From assembly GCF_900167475.1 (NCBI RefSeq), contig NZ_LT796768.1, positions 2,852,001-2,916,000 of the forward strand: a stretch of 64,000 nt of DNA, given 5' to 3'. This stretch comes from Aeromicrobium choanae. GTDB taxonomy: Bacteria; Actinomycetota; Actinomycetes; Propionibacteriales; Nocardioidaceae. A program made the translations under genes and the position numbers. Of the stretch, positions 34,562 to 41,874 are shown piece by piece; position 1 is the stretch's first letter, and each line of letters starts with the position of its first letter. Below the pieces are notes generated by a model, which had not been told where the DNA came from, made no database searches, and saw only the letters and a program-made list of their open reading frames with translations.

Positions 34562-35590
34562 TCAGCGGACGCGTCGGACGGCCGCGTCGACGAGCGGCTC
34601 GAGCACCGCGGCCGCCGACGGGCCGATCGCGTCGATCGCGCGCAGCGACCGGCCGACGAGGCGATCGATGTCCGATTCGACCTCGGCCAGCGCGCCGCTG
34701 GAGGCGATGAGCTCGTGCAGCTCGTCCACGCCTTCCTCGGTGCCGAGCAGGGCCAGGACGCGGTCGTCGCCGCACACCTGGGCGGTGCGGGCGACCAGCA
34801 CGGTGCGCTTGCCCTCGCGCAGGTCGTCGCCGGTCGGCTTGCCCGTGTCGGCCGGGTCGCCGAAGACGCCGAGCACGTCGTCGCGCAGCTGGAACGCCTC
34901 GCCCAGGGGGAGGGCGACCTCGGTGAGCTGGGCCAGCAGCGCGTCGTCCCCGCCGGCGAGCGCCGCGCCCACGTGCAAGGGCCGCTCGATCGTGTACTTG
35001 GCCGACTTGAAGCGGATCACGTGCATCGCGCTCTCGACGTCGAGCCGGTCGCGCGTCTGGGCCAGCACGTCGAGGAACTGGCCCGAGACGACCTCGGACT
35101 TGCAGGCGTCCCACAGGCGGGCCGTGCGGGCGTCGGGCTCGGCGCGCCGGAGGTGCTCGTCGGCCCACGACAGCATCAGGTCGCCCACGAGGATCGCCAC
35201 GCGGGCGCCGAACTGGTCGGCGGTGCCGTGGCCGTTCGCCGCGACGTGGCGTGCCTCGAAGTCGCGGTGGACGCTCGGGCGGCCGCGTCGGGTGTCCGAT
35301 CCGTCCATCAGGTCGTCGTGCACGAGGGCGCTGCCCTGGAGCCACTCGAACGCGGCACCGGCGGCGGCGACCCGATCGTCCGCCGGTGCGCCTCCGGCCA
35401 GCAGCCAGCCGGCGTGGCAGAAGGTGGGCCGGAAGAGCTTGCCCCCGGCGGTGAAGTCCACGGCCGCGTCGACGAGGTCGCCGACGGCGGGGTCCAGATC
35501 GGTCAGCAGCTCTCGCTGGTCCTCGACGAACGACTCCAGCTGTCGGGCGACCGCTGTCCGAAAGGTGGGATCGGCTGCCGGGCTGTTCAC
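34562..35590 (-). CDS. idsA: Polyprenyl (geranylgeranyl-type) diphosphate synthase
   Basis: 342 residues. The first aspartate-rich motif is HDDLMDGSDTRRG and the second RDDVLGVFGD. GGKLFRP near the N-terminus and KPTGDDLREGKRT complete the family pattern. It elongates dimethylallyl or farnesyl diphosphate with isopentenyl diphosphate, probably to C15-C20 products for menaquinone and other isoprenoids, although chain length cannot be fixed here. GTG 35590 is 7 bases after TATCGT on the minus strand. It is divergent from metF as in mycobacteria. Confidence 0.92.
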   Translation of the reverse strand: MNSPAADPTFRTAVARQLESFVEDQRELLTDLDPAVGDLVDAAVDFTAGGKLFRPTFCHAGWLLAGGAPADDRVAAAGAAFEWLQGSALVHDDLMDGSDTRRGRPSVHRDFEARHVAANGHGTADQFGARVAILVGDLMLSWADEHLRRAEPDARTARLWDACKSEVVSGQFLDVLAQTRDRLDVESAMHVIRFKSAKYTIERPLHVGAALAGGDDALLAQLTEVALPLGEAFQLRDDVLGVFGDPADTGKPTGDDLREGKRTVLVARTAQVCGDDRVLALLGTEEGVDELHELIASSGALAEVESDIDRLVGRSLRAIDAIGPSAAAVLEPLVDAAVRRVR

Positions 35591-35597
35591 GTCGGTG

Positions 35598-35607
35598 ACG
35601 ATACCGT
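35598..35607. promoter_or_regulatory. Overlapping divergent -10 elements of idsA and metF
   Basis: The minus strand TATCGT (35603-35598) is 7 bases before the idsA GTG. The plus strand TACCGT (35602-35607) is 7 bases before the metF ATG. The hexamers share 2 bases, so polymerase binding should be mutually exclusive. Confidence 0.62.
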
Positions 35608-35614
35608 TGGGGGC

Positions 35615-36523
35615 ATGCCCGACTCCTTCGACGCCGCGCTCGACGACCCGATCCTGCAGGCCCTGGCCGCCGATCGGCCTGCGGTGTCGTTCGAGTTCTT
35701 CCCGCCGAAGGACGATGACGGCGAGGCCCAGCTCTGGCGCACGATCGCCGACCTCTCGCCGCTGGAGCCGACCTTCGTCTCGGTCACCTACGGCGCGGGC
35801 GGCACGAGCCAGGACCGCACGGTGCGCATCACCGAGCGCATCGCGCGCGAGGCCCCGATGCCGCCGGTCGGTCACCTGACCCTCGTCGGGCAGACGCGCG
35901 GCGAGATCGAGACGGTGCTCAAGCAGTACGTCGCGGCGGGCGTGCAGCACGTCCTGGCCCTGCGTGGCGACCCGGTGGGCGGCCCGCGGGCCCCGTGGGA
36001 GCCGCACCCCGACGGCATGGACCACGCCATCGACCTCGTCGCCCTCGTCCACGAGGTCGGCGGCCTGTCGGTGGGCGTGGCCGCGTTCCCCGAGGGCCAC
36101 CCCGACTGCGGCGGCCTCGACGACGACGCCGACGTGCTCGTCGCGAAGTCGCGCGCCGGGGCGTCCTTCGCGATCTCGCAGCTGTTCTTCCGCGCGGACG
36201 ACTACTTCGGTCTGGTGCGGCGCGTCCGCGACCGCGGCTGCGACCTGCCGATCATCCCGGGCATCATGCCGATCCTGAACTTCGGCCAGGTCGCCCGGAT
36301 GGCCGAGCTGTCCGGAGCCGAGATGCCGCGCGAGGTGCTCGACCAGATCGAGCCCATCGCCGACGACCGGGCGGCCGTCCGCGCCAAGGGCATCGAGCTC
36401 GCCACGCAGCTGTGTCGCGACCTCCTCGCCGGCGGCGCCCCGGGCCTGCACTTCATGACCCTCAACCGGTCGCCCGCCACGCGCGAGATCTTCGACGAGC
36501 TCCGCGCCGACGGCCTCGTCTGA
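35615..36523 (+). CDS. metF: Methylenetetrahydrofolate reductase
   Basis: 302 residues. The TIM-barrel FAD enzyme pattern is clear: SFEFFPPKDDDG, SVTYGAGGT, HLTLVGQTR, LALRGDP and ISQLFFRADDYF. It reduces methylene-THF to methyl-THF for methionine synthesis. ATG 35615 is supported by the -10 seven bases upstream, and the open frame extends further upstream but runs antisense to idsA. The unit ends in the inverted-repeat region at 36547-36617. Confidence 0.95.
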   Translation: MPDSFDAALDDPILQALAADRPAVSFEFFPPKDDDGEAQLWRTIADLSPLEPTFVSVTYGAGGTSQDRTVRITERIAREAPMPPVGHLTLVGQTRGEIETVLKQYVAAGVQHVLALRGDPVGGPRAPWEPHPDGMDHAIDLVALVHEVGGLSVGVAAFPEGHPDCGGLDDDADVLVAKSRAGASFAISQLFFRADDYFGLVRRVRDRGCDLPIIPGIMPILNFGQVARMAELSGAEMPREVLDQIEPIADDRAAVRAKGIELATQLCRDLLAGGAPGLHFMTLNRSPATREIFDELRADGLV

Positions 36524-36552
36524 CCCCCCCCGACCCCACCGTGCGGGGTTTC

Positions 36553-36592
36553 CCACCGCCTTGCGGGGGAAACTTCCCCCGCAAGGCGGTGG
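36553..36592. repeat. Perfect 19-bp inverted repeat with 2-base loop
   Basis: The arms 36553-36571 and 36574-36592 are exact complements. They lie between convergent metF and the FAD oxidoreductase gene and could terminate both. Arm sequence overlaps a shared GGGGAAACTTC motif with the next repeat. Confidence 0.85.
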
Positions 36593-36615
36593 TTTCCCCT
36601 GTTAACAGGGGAAAC
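36592..36615. repeat. 24-base perfect palindrome (GTTTCCCCTGTT half-site)
   Basis: An exact palindrome centred on GTTAAC directly abuts the previous stem. It repeats GGTTTCCC and GGGGAAACTTC found in the first structure. Confidence 0.85.
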
Positions 36616-36620
36616 TTCGC

Positions 36621-37799
36621 CTACCGCGGAGCGGCACCGAGGTGGGCGGCCAGCGCGGCGGTGCCCATGCCGGTGATCTCGAGGCCGGCCCCGGGTGCGG
36701 CGGCGGCGCCGACGAGCCACAGTCCGTCGCGAGGACTTCGCGCGGCGAGTGGGAGCTCGGTGAGCACCGGGGGAGCGGGAACCGTCTCGCGCCACGTCAC
36801 GTGAGGTCGCAGGTCGAGCCCGACCCGGGCGAGCTCCTCGAGCGGATCGACGCCCGTCGGGGCCTCGAGGACCCAGCCGTCGTCGTCCGACCTCCACCCG
36901 CGCACGACGTCGCGCCCATGCACCACGAGGTCCTCGGGGACGTCGGCCCCCGAGAGTCGCACGGCGGTCAGGGCGCGGGACGTGCTCGGACCCGATCCCA
37001 CGGCCCACACGACGACGTCGGCCGCCCGGTGGGAGCCGTCGGCGAGCACGACGCCGTCGACGACACCGGAGGACACCGCGGGCTCCGCCACCTCGACGCC
37101 GGTCTCGACCGAGACCTTCCGCTCCCGCAGTCGCGTCAGCAGCGCGGTGGCCAGCCCGGCACTGCCACCGTCGAACCGCCACCGGCCGAAGTTCCGCTCC
37201 ACGTAGTGCCAGACGGCCAGGACGGACGGGCCCGATTCATCCACGCCCGGCAGCTCGGCGCCGATCCGACGCAGGCGCGGGTCGCCGGCCGCGCGCGCCA
37301 CCTGACGCAGCGACCGATCCGCGAAGGGAGCCTCCGCGACGGGAGCGCCGGCGTGGACCGCCTCGAACACGGTCCGGCGCACCGTGTCCCACGGATCGGC
37401 GAGCTCGTCGACCCAGGGCGACCACGGATCGGACCCGAGGGCCGCGGTGACCGCGTCATGCTGGGCGCTGCGCGTGCCGAACGGCAGGTCGAGCTCGGTG
37501 GCGCGGCGGGGCCAGCGTGCCCCGACGAGGTGGCGGCGCGGGCCCGAGGGCGAGATCGCGATGAGGGCGTCCATGGGACGGCCGGACTTGCGGAAGAGGT
37601 CGCGGAAGACGCCCGGGAGGGTGACGCTGTCGGGTCCGGCGGCCCAGCGCCGGTCGCCGATCGTGCGGCCCAGCAGCAGCCCGCCGGGCTCGGCGTCACG
37701 CTCGAGGACGGTGACGTCGTGACGCAGCTTCGCCAGGCGCGCGGCGGCGGACAGTCCGGCGAAGCCGCTGCCCACGACGATGATCCGGGCCACCGTCAT
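36621..37799 (-). CDS. FAD-dependent oxidoreductase (amine oxidase/phytoene desaturase-like)
   Basis: 392 residues. The N-terminal dinucleotide fold reads VVGSGFAGLSAAARLAKLRHDV with the ribose-binding Glu in VLERD. The C-terminal FAD segment is GLWLVGAAAAPGAGLEITGMG. The architecture resembles carotenoid desaturases and protoporphyrinogen oxidases, but no carotenoid genes are nearby and the substrate is unknown. The stop of the DUF4126 gene overlaps its ATG by 4 bases, so the two form one unit read from 38371. Confidence 0.85.
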   Translation of the reverse strand: MTVARIIVVGSGFAGLSAAARLAKLRHDVTVLERDAEPGGLLLGRTIGDRRWAAGPDSVTLPGVFRDLFRKSGRPMDALIAISPSGPRRHLVGARWPRRATELDLPFGTRSAQHDAVTAALGSDPWSPWVDELADPWDTVRRTVFEAVHAGAPVAEAPFADRSLRQVARAAGDPRLRRIGAELPGVDESGPSVLAVWHYVERNFGRWRFDGGSAGLATALLTRLRERKVSVETGVEVAEPAVSSGVVDGVVLADGSHRAADVVVWAVGSGPSTSRALTAVRLSGADVPEDLVVHGRDVVRGWRSDDDGWVLEAPTGVDPLEELARVGLDLRPHVTWRETVPAPPVLTELPLAARSPRDGLWLVGAAAAPGAGLEITGMGTAALAAHLGAAPR

Positions 37800-38371
37800 C
37801 CCCTCCTGTCGCGTCGTCGCGCCCGCGCCCGGCGGACGGCGCGCCACAGCCACAGGAAGAGCGAGACGCCGAGCACCAGCGCGACGGCGGTGACGGCCAG
37901 TGCGATCCACGGGTGCGCGAGCGCCAGCAGCACCACCGCCACGACGCTCACGTCCTCGCCGACGCTGAGGGCGGCGTTCGAGAAGGGCTCGGGCGAGGTG
38001 TTGACCGCGGCGCGCACGCCGGACTTCACCCCGTGCGAGGCCAGCGCGGTGCCTCCTCCGAGGAAGGCGAGCAGGGCCGGGTCGAGCTCGCCGCCGTACT
38101 CGGCCAGCTTCCAGGCCACGACCGCGCCGACCACGGGACGCACGACGGTGGAGATGCCGTCCCACGCCGAGTCGAGCCACGGCACCTTGTCGACGACGAA
38201 CTCGATCGTGAACATGCCCAGGCTCAGGCCGATCACCCACCAGTCGCCGAAGCCGGCCGGGACCCACTCCGAGCCGCCGGCACGCGCCACGATCCCGAGC
38301 ACCCCCACGGTGGCCCAGGCGTTCACGCCGCTGGCCCAGCCGGTGGCGAAGACGAGGGCGGCGAGGTCCAT
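37796..38371 (-). CDS. DUF4126 membrane protein
   Basis: 191 residues, mostly hydrophobic, with about five helices and the family landmarks ATGWASGVNAW, FTIEFVVDKVPW and GGGTALASHGVKSGVR. The function of the family is not established. The C-terminal tail is Arg-rich and cytoplasmic. ATG 38371 is 6 bases after TACGGT on the minus strand. It is the first gene of a two-gene unit with the FAD oxidoreductase. Confidence 0.85.
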   Translation of the reverse strand: MDLAALVFATGWASGVNAWATVGVLGIVARAGGSEWVPAGFGDWWVIGLSLGMFTIEFVVDKVPWLDSAWDGISTVVRPVVGAVVAWKLAEYGGELDPALLAFLGGGTALASHGVKSGVRAAVNTSPEPFSNAALSVGEDVSVVAVVLLALAHPWIALAVTAVALVLGVSLFLWLWRAVRRARARRRDRRG

Positions 38372-38377
38372 GCCGTG

Positions 38378-38383
38378 ACCGTA
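38378..38383 (-). promoter_or_regulatory. Candidate leaderless promoter of the DUF4126 gene
   Basis: The minus strand TACGGT is separated by 6 bases (CACGGC) from ATG 38371. Confidence 0.5.
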
Positions 38384-38439
38384 TCGCGCGGGGGACCGGC
38401 CCTCGATCGCGCTCCGGGGGACTGTGGGAGGGTGGCGTC

Positions 38440-39189
38440 ATGGGTCCCATCCGTGGAGTGCTGGCGTGGCAGTCCGTGCTCGACGCGCTCGTGCAGGCCG
38501 GCGCCGCCGCTGACGGCTCGGGCTCCCTCCGTGTCCTCGACCTCGGCGGGGGAACGGGGTCCGATGCGGTCCGCGTCGCCGCCCTCGGCCACCGCGTCGT
38601 CGTGGTCGACCCCAGCCCCGATGCCCTCGCGGCCTCCGCCCGGCGTGCCGCCGAGGCCGGCGTGGACGTCGAGGGACGGCTCGGCGACTCCACCGACCTG
38701 GCCGAGCACGTGCCGCCCGCCAGCGTCGACCTGGTGATCTGCCACGGCGTGCTGGAGCACGTCGTCGACCCGGCCCAGGCCGTGGGTGCGGCGCGAGCCG
38801 TGCTGCGGCCCGGCGGCTGGCTCAGCGTCGTCGTCGCCGGACGGGTCGCCACCATCACCGCACGTGCCGCCGCGGGCGACTTCGCCGCGGCCCGAGCCCT
38901 CGTCGACGCCGTGCCCGACGCCACCTGGGACCTCGACACCCTCGGCCCGCGACGGTGGTACCTCGAGGAGCTCGAGCAGCTGCTCTCCGGCCAGGGCCTC
39001 ACCCCTGTCGTGAGCCAGGGCGTGCGTGTCCTGAGCGACGAGGTGCCGGGCGTCGTGGTCGACGGATCGGCCGGTGCGCGCGAGGAGCTGTTCGGGCTCG
39101 AGCAGACGATTCGCCGGATTCCGCAGTTCGCAGGTCGTTCGGCTGGTTTGCAGACCATGGCCCGCCTAGAATCGACCTCACACCCCTGA
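38440..39189 (+). CDS. Class I SAM-dependent methyltransferase
   Basis: 249 residues. The SAM-binding motif I is VLDLGGGTGSDAVRVA, motif II VVVDPSPDAL and the post-motif VDLVICHGVLEHV. The acceptor is unknown. ATG 38440 follows GGGAGG (38426-38431). The gene ends just before DUF3040, whose promoter lies within its last codons. Confidence 0.88.
   Translation: MGPIRGVLAWQSVLDALVQAGAAADGSGSLRVLDLGGGTGSDAVRVAALGHRVVVVDPSPDALAASARRAAEAGVDVEGRLGDSTDLAEHVPPASVDLVICHGVLEHVVDPAQAVGAARAVLRPGGWLSVVVAGRVATITARAAAGDFAAARALVDAVPDATWDLDTLGPRRWYLEELEQLLSGQGLTPVVSQGVRVLSDEVPGVVVDGSAGAREELFGLEQTIRRIPQFAGRSAGLQTMARLESTSHP
39167..39172 (+). promoter_or_regulatory. -10 element of the DUF3040 gene
   Basis: TAGAAT lies inside the 3' end of the methyltransferase gene. 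The expected start is near 39179, and the ribosome binding site AAGGAG (39191-39196) follows. Confidence 0.45.
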
Positions 39190-39202
39190 CCAAGGAGTCA
39201 CC

Positions 39203-39583
39203 GTGCCACTGTCGGACGAAGAGGCCCGGCTGCTCGCCCAGTTGGAGCAGTCGCTGGCCGCCGAGGATCCCGAGTTCGCGTCCACGCTGCGCGGCTCCAA
39301 GCTGATCGCGCACAACCGCCGTGTCGCGGCCATCTGCGTCGTGGGCTTCCTGGCCGGTGTCGCCATGCTGCTGGGCGGAGCCGTGTCCAAGATGACCTGG
39401 ATCGGTGCCCTGGGCTTCGTGGCGATGGTGGCCGCCGCCTACTTCTTCGTCCGAGCCTGGCGCCGTGGCATCAGTGGCGCCCAGGATGCCGGCGGACCGG
39501 CCCCGGCCTCGCCGAAGGGCTCCGGCTCCTTCGTCGAGCGCATGGAGGAGCGCTGGCAGCGCCGCCAGGACGACGGGATCTGA
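39203..39583 (+). CDS. DUF3040 membrane protein
   Basis: 126 residues. The family begins PLSDEEARLLAQLEQSLAAEDPEFASTLRG, as here, followed by two membrane helices (about 43-60 and 65-85) and a basic tail. The same gene lies just upstream of mraZ in mycobacteria (Rv2169c). The function is unknown, and its location suggests envelope or division. GTG 39203 has the ribosome binding site AAGGAG 6 bases upstream. Confidence 0.9.
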   Translation: MPLSDEEARLLAQLEQSLAAEDPEFASTLRGSKLIAHNRRVAAICVVGFLAGVAMLLGGAVSKMTWIGALGFVAMVAAAYFFVRAWRRGISGAQDAGGPAPASPKGSGSFVERMEERWQRRQDDGI

Positions 39584-39611
39584 TCCACCACCACGACACG
39601 CACGCTCCACG

Positions 39612-39635
39612 AGGCCCCGCCGATCGGCGGGGCCT
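39612..39635 (+). terminator. Intrinsic terminator after DUF3040
   Basis: A 24-base palindrome with GC-rich arms and centre GATC, 28 bases after the stop. Confidence 0.8.
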
Positions 39636-39693
39636 TCGTCATGCCCCGCCCGAGACGGTCCCGATGACCTGACTTCCCCCACTTCGCTCCACC

Positions 39694-39725
39694 AGCCCGC
39701 CATCGCCCAGATGGCGGGCTTTTTT
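39694..39725 (+). terminator. Intrinsic terminator with T-tract upstream of mraZ
   Basis: A 10-bp stem (39694-39703 with 39711-39720) and 7-base loop are followed by TTTTTCG, the most classical terminator in the window. It is preceded by another terminator 60 bases upstream with no gene between. Confidence 0.85.
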
Positions 39726-39755
39726 CGTTCCCGTCCCACGCGACACGCCCTTCCC

Positions 39756-39813
39756 TTGACGAAAAGCGGGTGGATGGTGGAGCGTTGTGGGTTAAGGTGG
39801 GGCGTAGTGGTGG
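39756..39813 (+). promoter_or_regulatory. mraZ promoter with MraZ operator
   Basis: Four GTGG boxes lie exactly 10 bases apart (39777, 39787, 39797, 39807). This is the spaced direct-repeat pattern bound by the ring-shaped MraZ. TTGACG (39756-39761) can serve as -35. A weak -10 (GAGCGT, 39780-39785, 18-base spacer) or TAAGGT (39793-39798) would lie inside the boxes, so MraZ binding would block its own promoter. Confidence 0.78.
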
Positions 39814-39865
39814 AAACACCGGACTTCGACCTCAGAGGAGAGCGACGTGGAGCAGGGAGGACGCG

Positions 39866-40318
39866 ATGACCGCACCGGCATCGACGCACTTCTTCGGCAC
39901 CTTCACGCCGCGCCTCGACGAGAAGGGTCGGCTCTTCCTGCCGGCGAAGTTCCGGCCGCTGCTCACGGACGGTGTGGTGCTGACCCGAGGTCAGGAGCAC
40001 TGCATCTACGGCTGGACGCCCGAGGCGTTCGACGACTTCTCCGGACGCGCCCGGCAGGCCTCGTTCACGAACCGGCAGGCGCGGAACTTCGTCCGCATGC
40101 TCTTCGGTGGAGCGGCGCACGAGACGCCGGACAAGCAGGGACGCGTGCCCGTGTCGCAGCTGCTGCGCGACTGGGCCGGCCTGGACCGCGACTGCACGGT
40201 CGTGGGCACGGGCGAGCGGTTCGAGATCTGGGACTCGGCTCGCTGGAACGACTTCTCCGACGAGCACGAGGAGGGCTTCGCCGACCTGTCGGAGGAGATC
40301 TTCCCCGGGATCTTCTGA
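39866..40318 (+). CDS. mraZ: Transcriptional regulator MraZ
   Basis: 150 residues with two AbrB-like MraZ domains. The first reads PRLDEKGRLFLPAKFRPLL and the second PDKQGRVPVSQLLRDWAGL. MraZ assembles into an octameric or dodecameric ring and represses the dcw operon by binding repeated boxes ahead of its own gene. ATG 39866 follows GGGAGG (39855-39860). The DNA-contact DEKGR and DKQGR loops are both intact. It opens the division/cell-wall cluster. Confidence 0.95.
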   Translation: MTAPASTHFFGTFTPRLDEKGRLFLPAKFRPLLTDGVVLTRGQEHCIYGWTPEAFDDFSGRARQASFTNRQARNFVRMLFGGAAHETPDKQGRVPVSQLLRDWAGLDRDCTVVGTGERFEIWDSARWNDFSDEHEEGFADLSEEIFPGIF

Positions 40319-40342
40319 GCACCTCCGCGGTGGGGCGCGATG

Positions 40343-40396
40343 CCCGCCTGAGGGGTTCTGACGTCACTTCCCCGGCGTCAGAACTCTGCAGGCGGG
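40343..40396 (+). other. Two-tier hairpin between mraZ and rsmH
   Basis: An outer stem of 8 bp (40343-40350 with 40389-40396) and an inner stem of 9 bp (40355-40363 with 40376-40384) enclose a 12-base loop, with 4-base internal loops on both sides. No T-tract follows, so it may be an attenuator, RNA-processing site or protein-binding element. Confidence 0.6.
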
Positions 40397-40442
40397 GATC
40401 GGGCCCCATCGCCCTGCCGGCCTGCCTGGACGAGGCGAGCGC

Positions 40443-41390
40443 ATGAGCGCCCGGCACGTCCCGGTGATGCTGGACCGCGTCGTGTCGGAGTTCGCCCCCG
40501 TGGTGGAGCGTCACGAGCACCCGGTGATCATCGACGCGACGCTCGGCCTGGGTGGACACGCCGAGGCGATGCTCACGCGCTACCCGTCCCTGCACGTCAT
40601 CGGCGTCGATCGCGACCCCGAGGCGCTGCGCCGGGCGGGGGAGCGGCTGGCTCCCTTCGGTGACCGCTTCGAGGCGGCCCACGCCGTCTACGACGAGATC
40701 CCCGAGGTCGTCGCGGACAGCGGCCGCACCACGGTCGACGGGGTCCTGTTCGACCTCGGCGTCTCCTCGATGCAGCTCGACCTGGCCGACCGTGGCTTCG
40801 CCTACGCCCAGGACGCCCCGCTGGACATGCGGATGAACTCCGAGGACGAGCTCACCGCGGCCGGCGTCCTCAACACGTACGACGAGAAGGACCTCGCCCG
40901 GATCCTGCGCGAGTACGGCGAGGAGAAGTTCGCCCGCCGCATCGCCCGGGAGATCGTCACCGAGCGCGAGACCCGGCCCTTCGACCGCAGCGCCCAGCTC
41001 GTCGACCTCATCCGTCGCTGCATCCCGGCGCCCGCGCGGCGCACGGGCGGCAACCCGGCCAAGCGCACGTTCCAGGCGCTGCGGATCGAGGTGAACGACG
41101 AGCTCGGCGTCTACCGCCGCGCCCTGCCGGCCGCGCTCGACCTGCTGTCGGTGGGTGGGCGCGTCGTCGTGCTGTCGTACCACTCGCTGGAGGACCGGAT
41201 CACGAAGCGCGTGATCACCTCCGCCACCACGTCCACGGCTCCGCGGGACCTCCCCGTGGTGCCCGAGTCCATGCTGGCCCGCTTCCGCTCCCTCACCCGG
41301 GGCGCCGAGCTGGCCGGTGAGGACGAGATCGCCGACAACCCCCGCGCGCGTTCGGTCCGGATGCGCGCTGTCGAACGGATCGCCCCATGA
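40443..41390 (+). CDS. rsmH: 16S rRNA (cytosine1402-N4)-methyltransferase RsmH
   Basis: 315 residues. [10 protein letters not shown] opens the protein, the SAM motif is [15 protein letters not shown], and [14 protein letters not shown] and [14 protein letters not shown] are family marks. It methylates C1402 in the decoding centre of 16S rRNA. Formerly mraW, it is the standard second gene of the cluster. The mraZ-rsmH gap (124 bases) is large for this operon and holds the hairpin at 40343-40396. Confidence 0.96.
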   Translation: MSARHVPVMLDRVVSEFAPVVERHEHPVIIDATLGLGGHAEAMLTRYPSLHVIGVDRDPEALRRAGERLAPFGDRFEAAHAVYDEIPEVVADSGRTTVDGVLFDLGVSSMQLDLADRGFAYAQDAPLDMRMNSEDELTAAGVLNTYDEKDLARILREYGEEKFARRIAREIVTERETRPFDRSAQLVDLIRRCIPAPARRTGGNPAKRTFQALRIEVNDELGVYRRALPAALDLLSVGGRVVVLSYHSLEDRITKRVITSATTSTAPRDLPVVPESMLARFRSLTRGAELAGEDEIADNPRARSVRMRAVERIAP

Positions 41391-41412
41391 ACGAGCGCCA
41401 GCGAGAGAACCG

Positions 41413-41874
41413 ATGAGCACCGCAACGTCTCCCCGTGCCCTGAGCCGCTCGGCGGCCGCCCGCTCCTCCGCGCTCGCGTCCGGCCTCGCGGCCCGCGGTC
41501 GTGACGCCCGCGACGTCGGTCTCAAGCTGGTCGGCCCGGTGCGGGTGCGCGCGCGCCGCGCCCCGTTCGTCGTCGTCGTGCTCTCGATCCTGGCCGCCGG
41601 ACTGGTCGGCCTCATCCTGCTGAGCACCGCGATGCAGGCGCAGGCGTTCAAGATCGACGAGCTGCAGCAGCGCTCCACGCTCCTGCAGGCCCAGCGGGAG
41701 CAGCTCGCCACCGAGGTGGACCGGATGCAGAGCCCCTCCGGCCTGGCCGACCGAGCGCTGAGCGAGGGCATGGTGCCCAACGCGAACCCTGTCTTCCTGC
41801 GACTCGCCGACGGCAAGGTCATCGGCGAGCCCGTCCCCGCCGAACCCGACACCAACGTCAGGAGGGCCGGCTGA
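41413..41874 (+). CDS. ftsL: Cell division protein FtsL
   Basis: 153 residues. A basic cytoplasmic N-terminus (about 50 residues) is followed by one membrane helix (about 56-77) and an extracellular coiled coil with Leu/Gln heptads (KIDELQQRSTLLQAQREQLATEVDR). Position between rsmH and ftsI and topology identify it, although FtsL is poorly conserved in sequence. It bridges FtsQ and the FtsW-FtsI synthase. ATG 41413 is preferred, since an upstream ATG overlapping the rsmH stop is in a different frame. Confidence 0.88.
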   Translation: MSTATSPRALSRSAAARSSALASGLAARGRDARDVGLKLVGPVRVRARRAPFVVVVLSILAAGLVGLILLSTAMQAQAFKIDELQQRSTLLQAQREQLATEVDRMQSPSGLADRALSEGMVPNANPVFLRLADGKVIGEPVPAEPDTNVRRAG

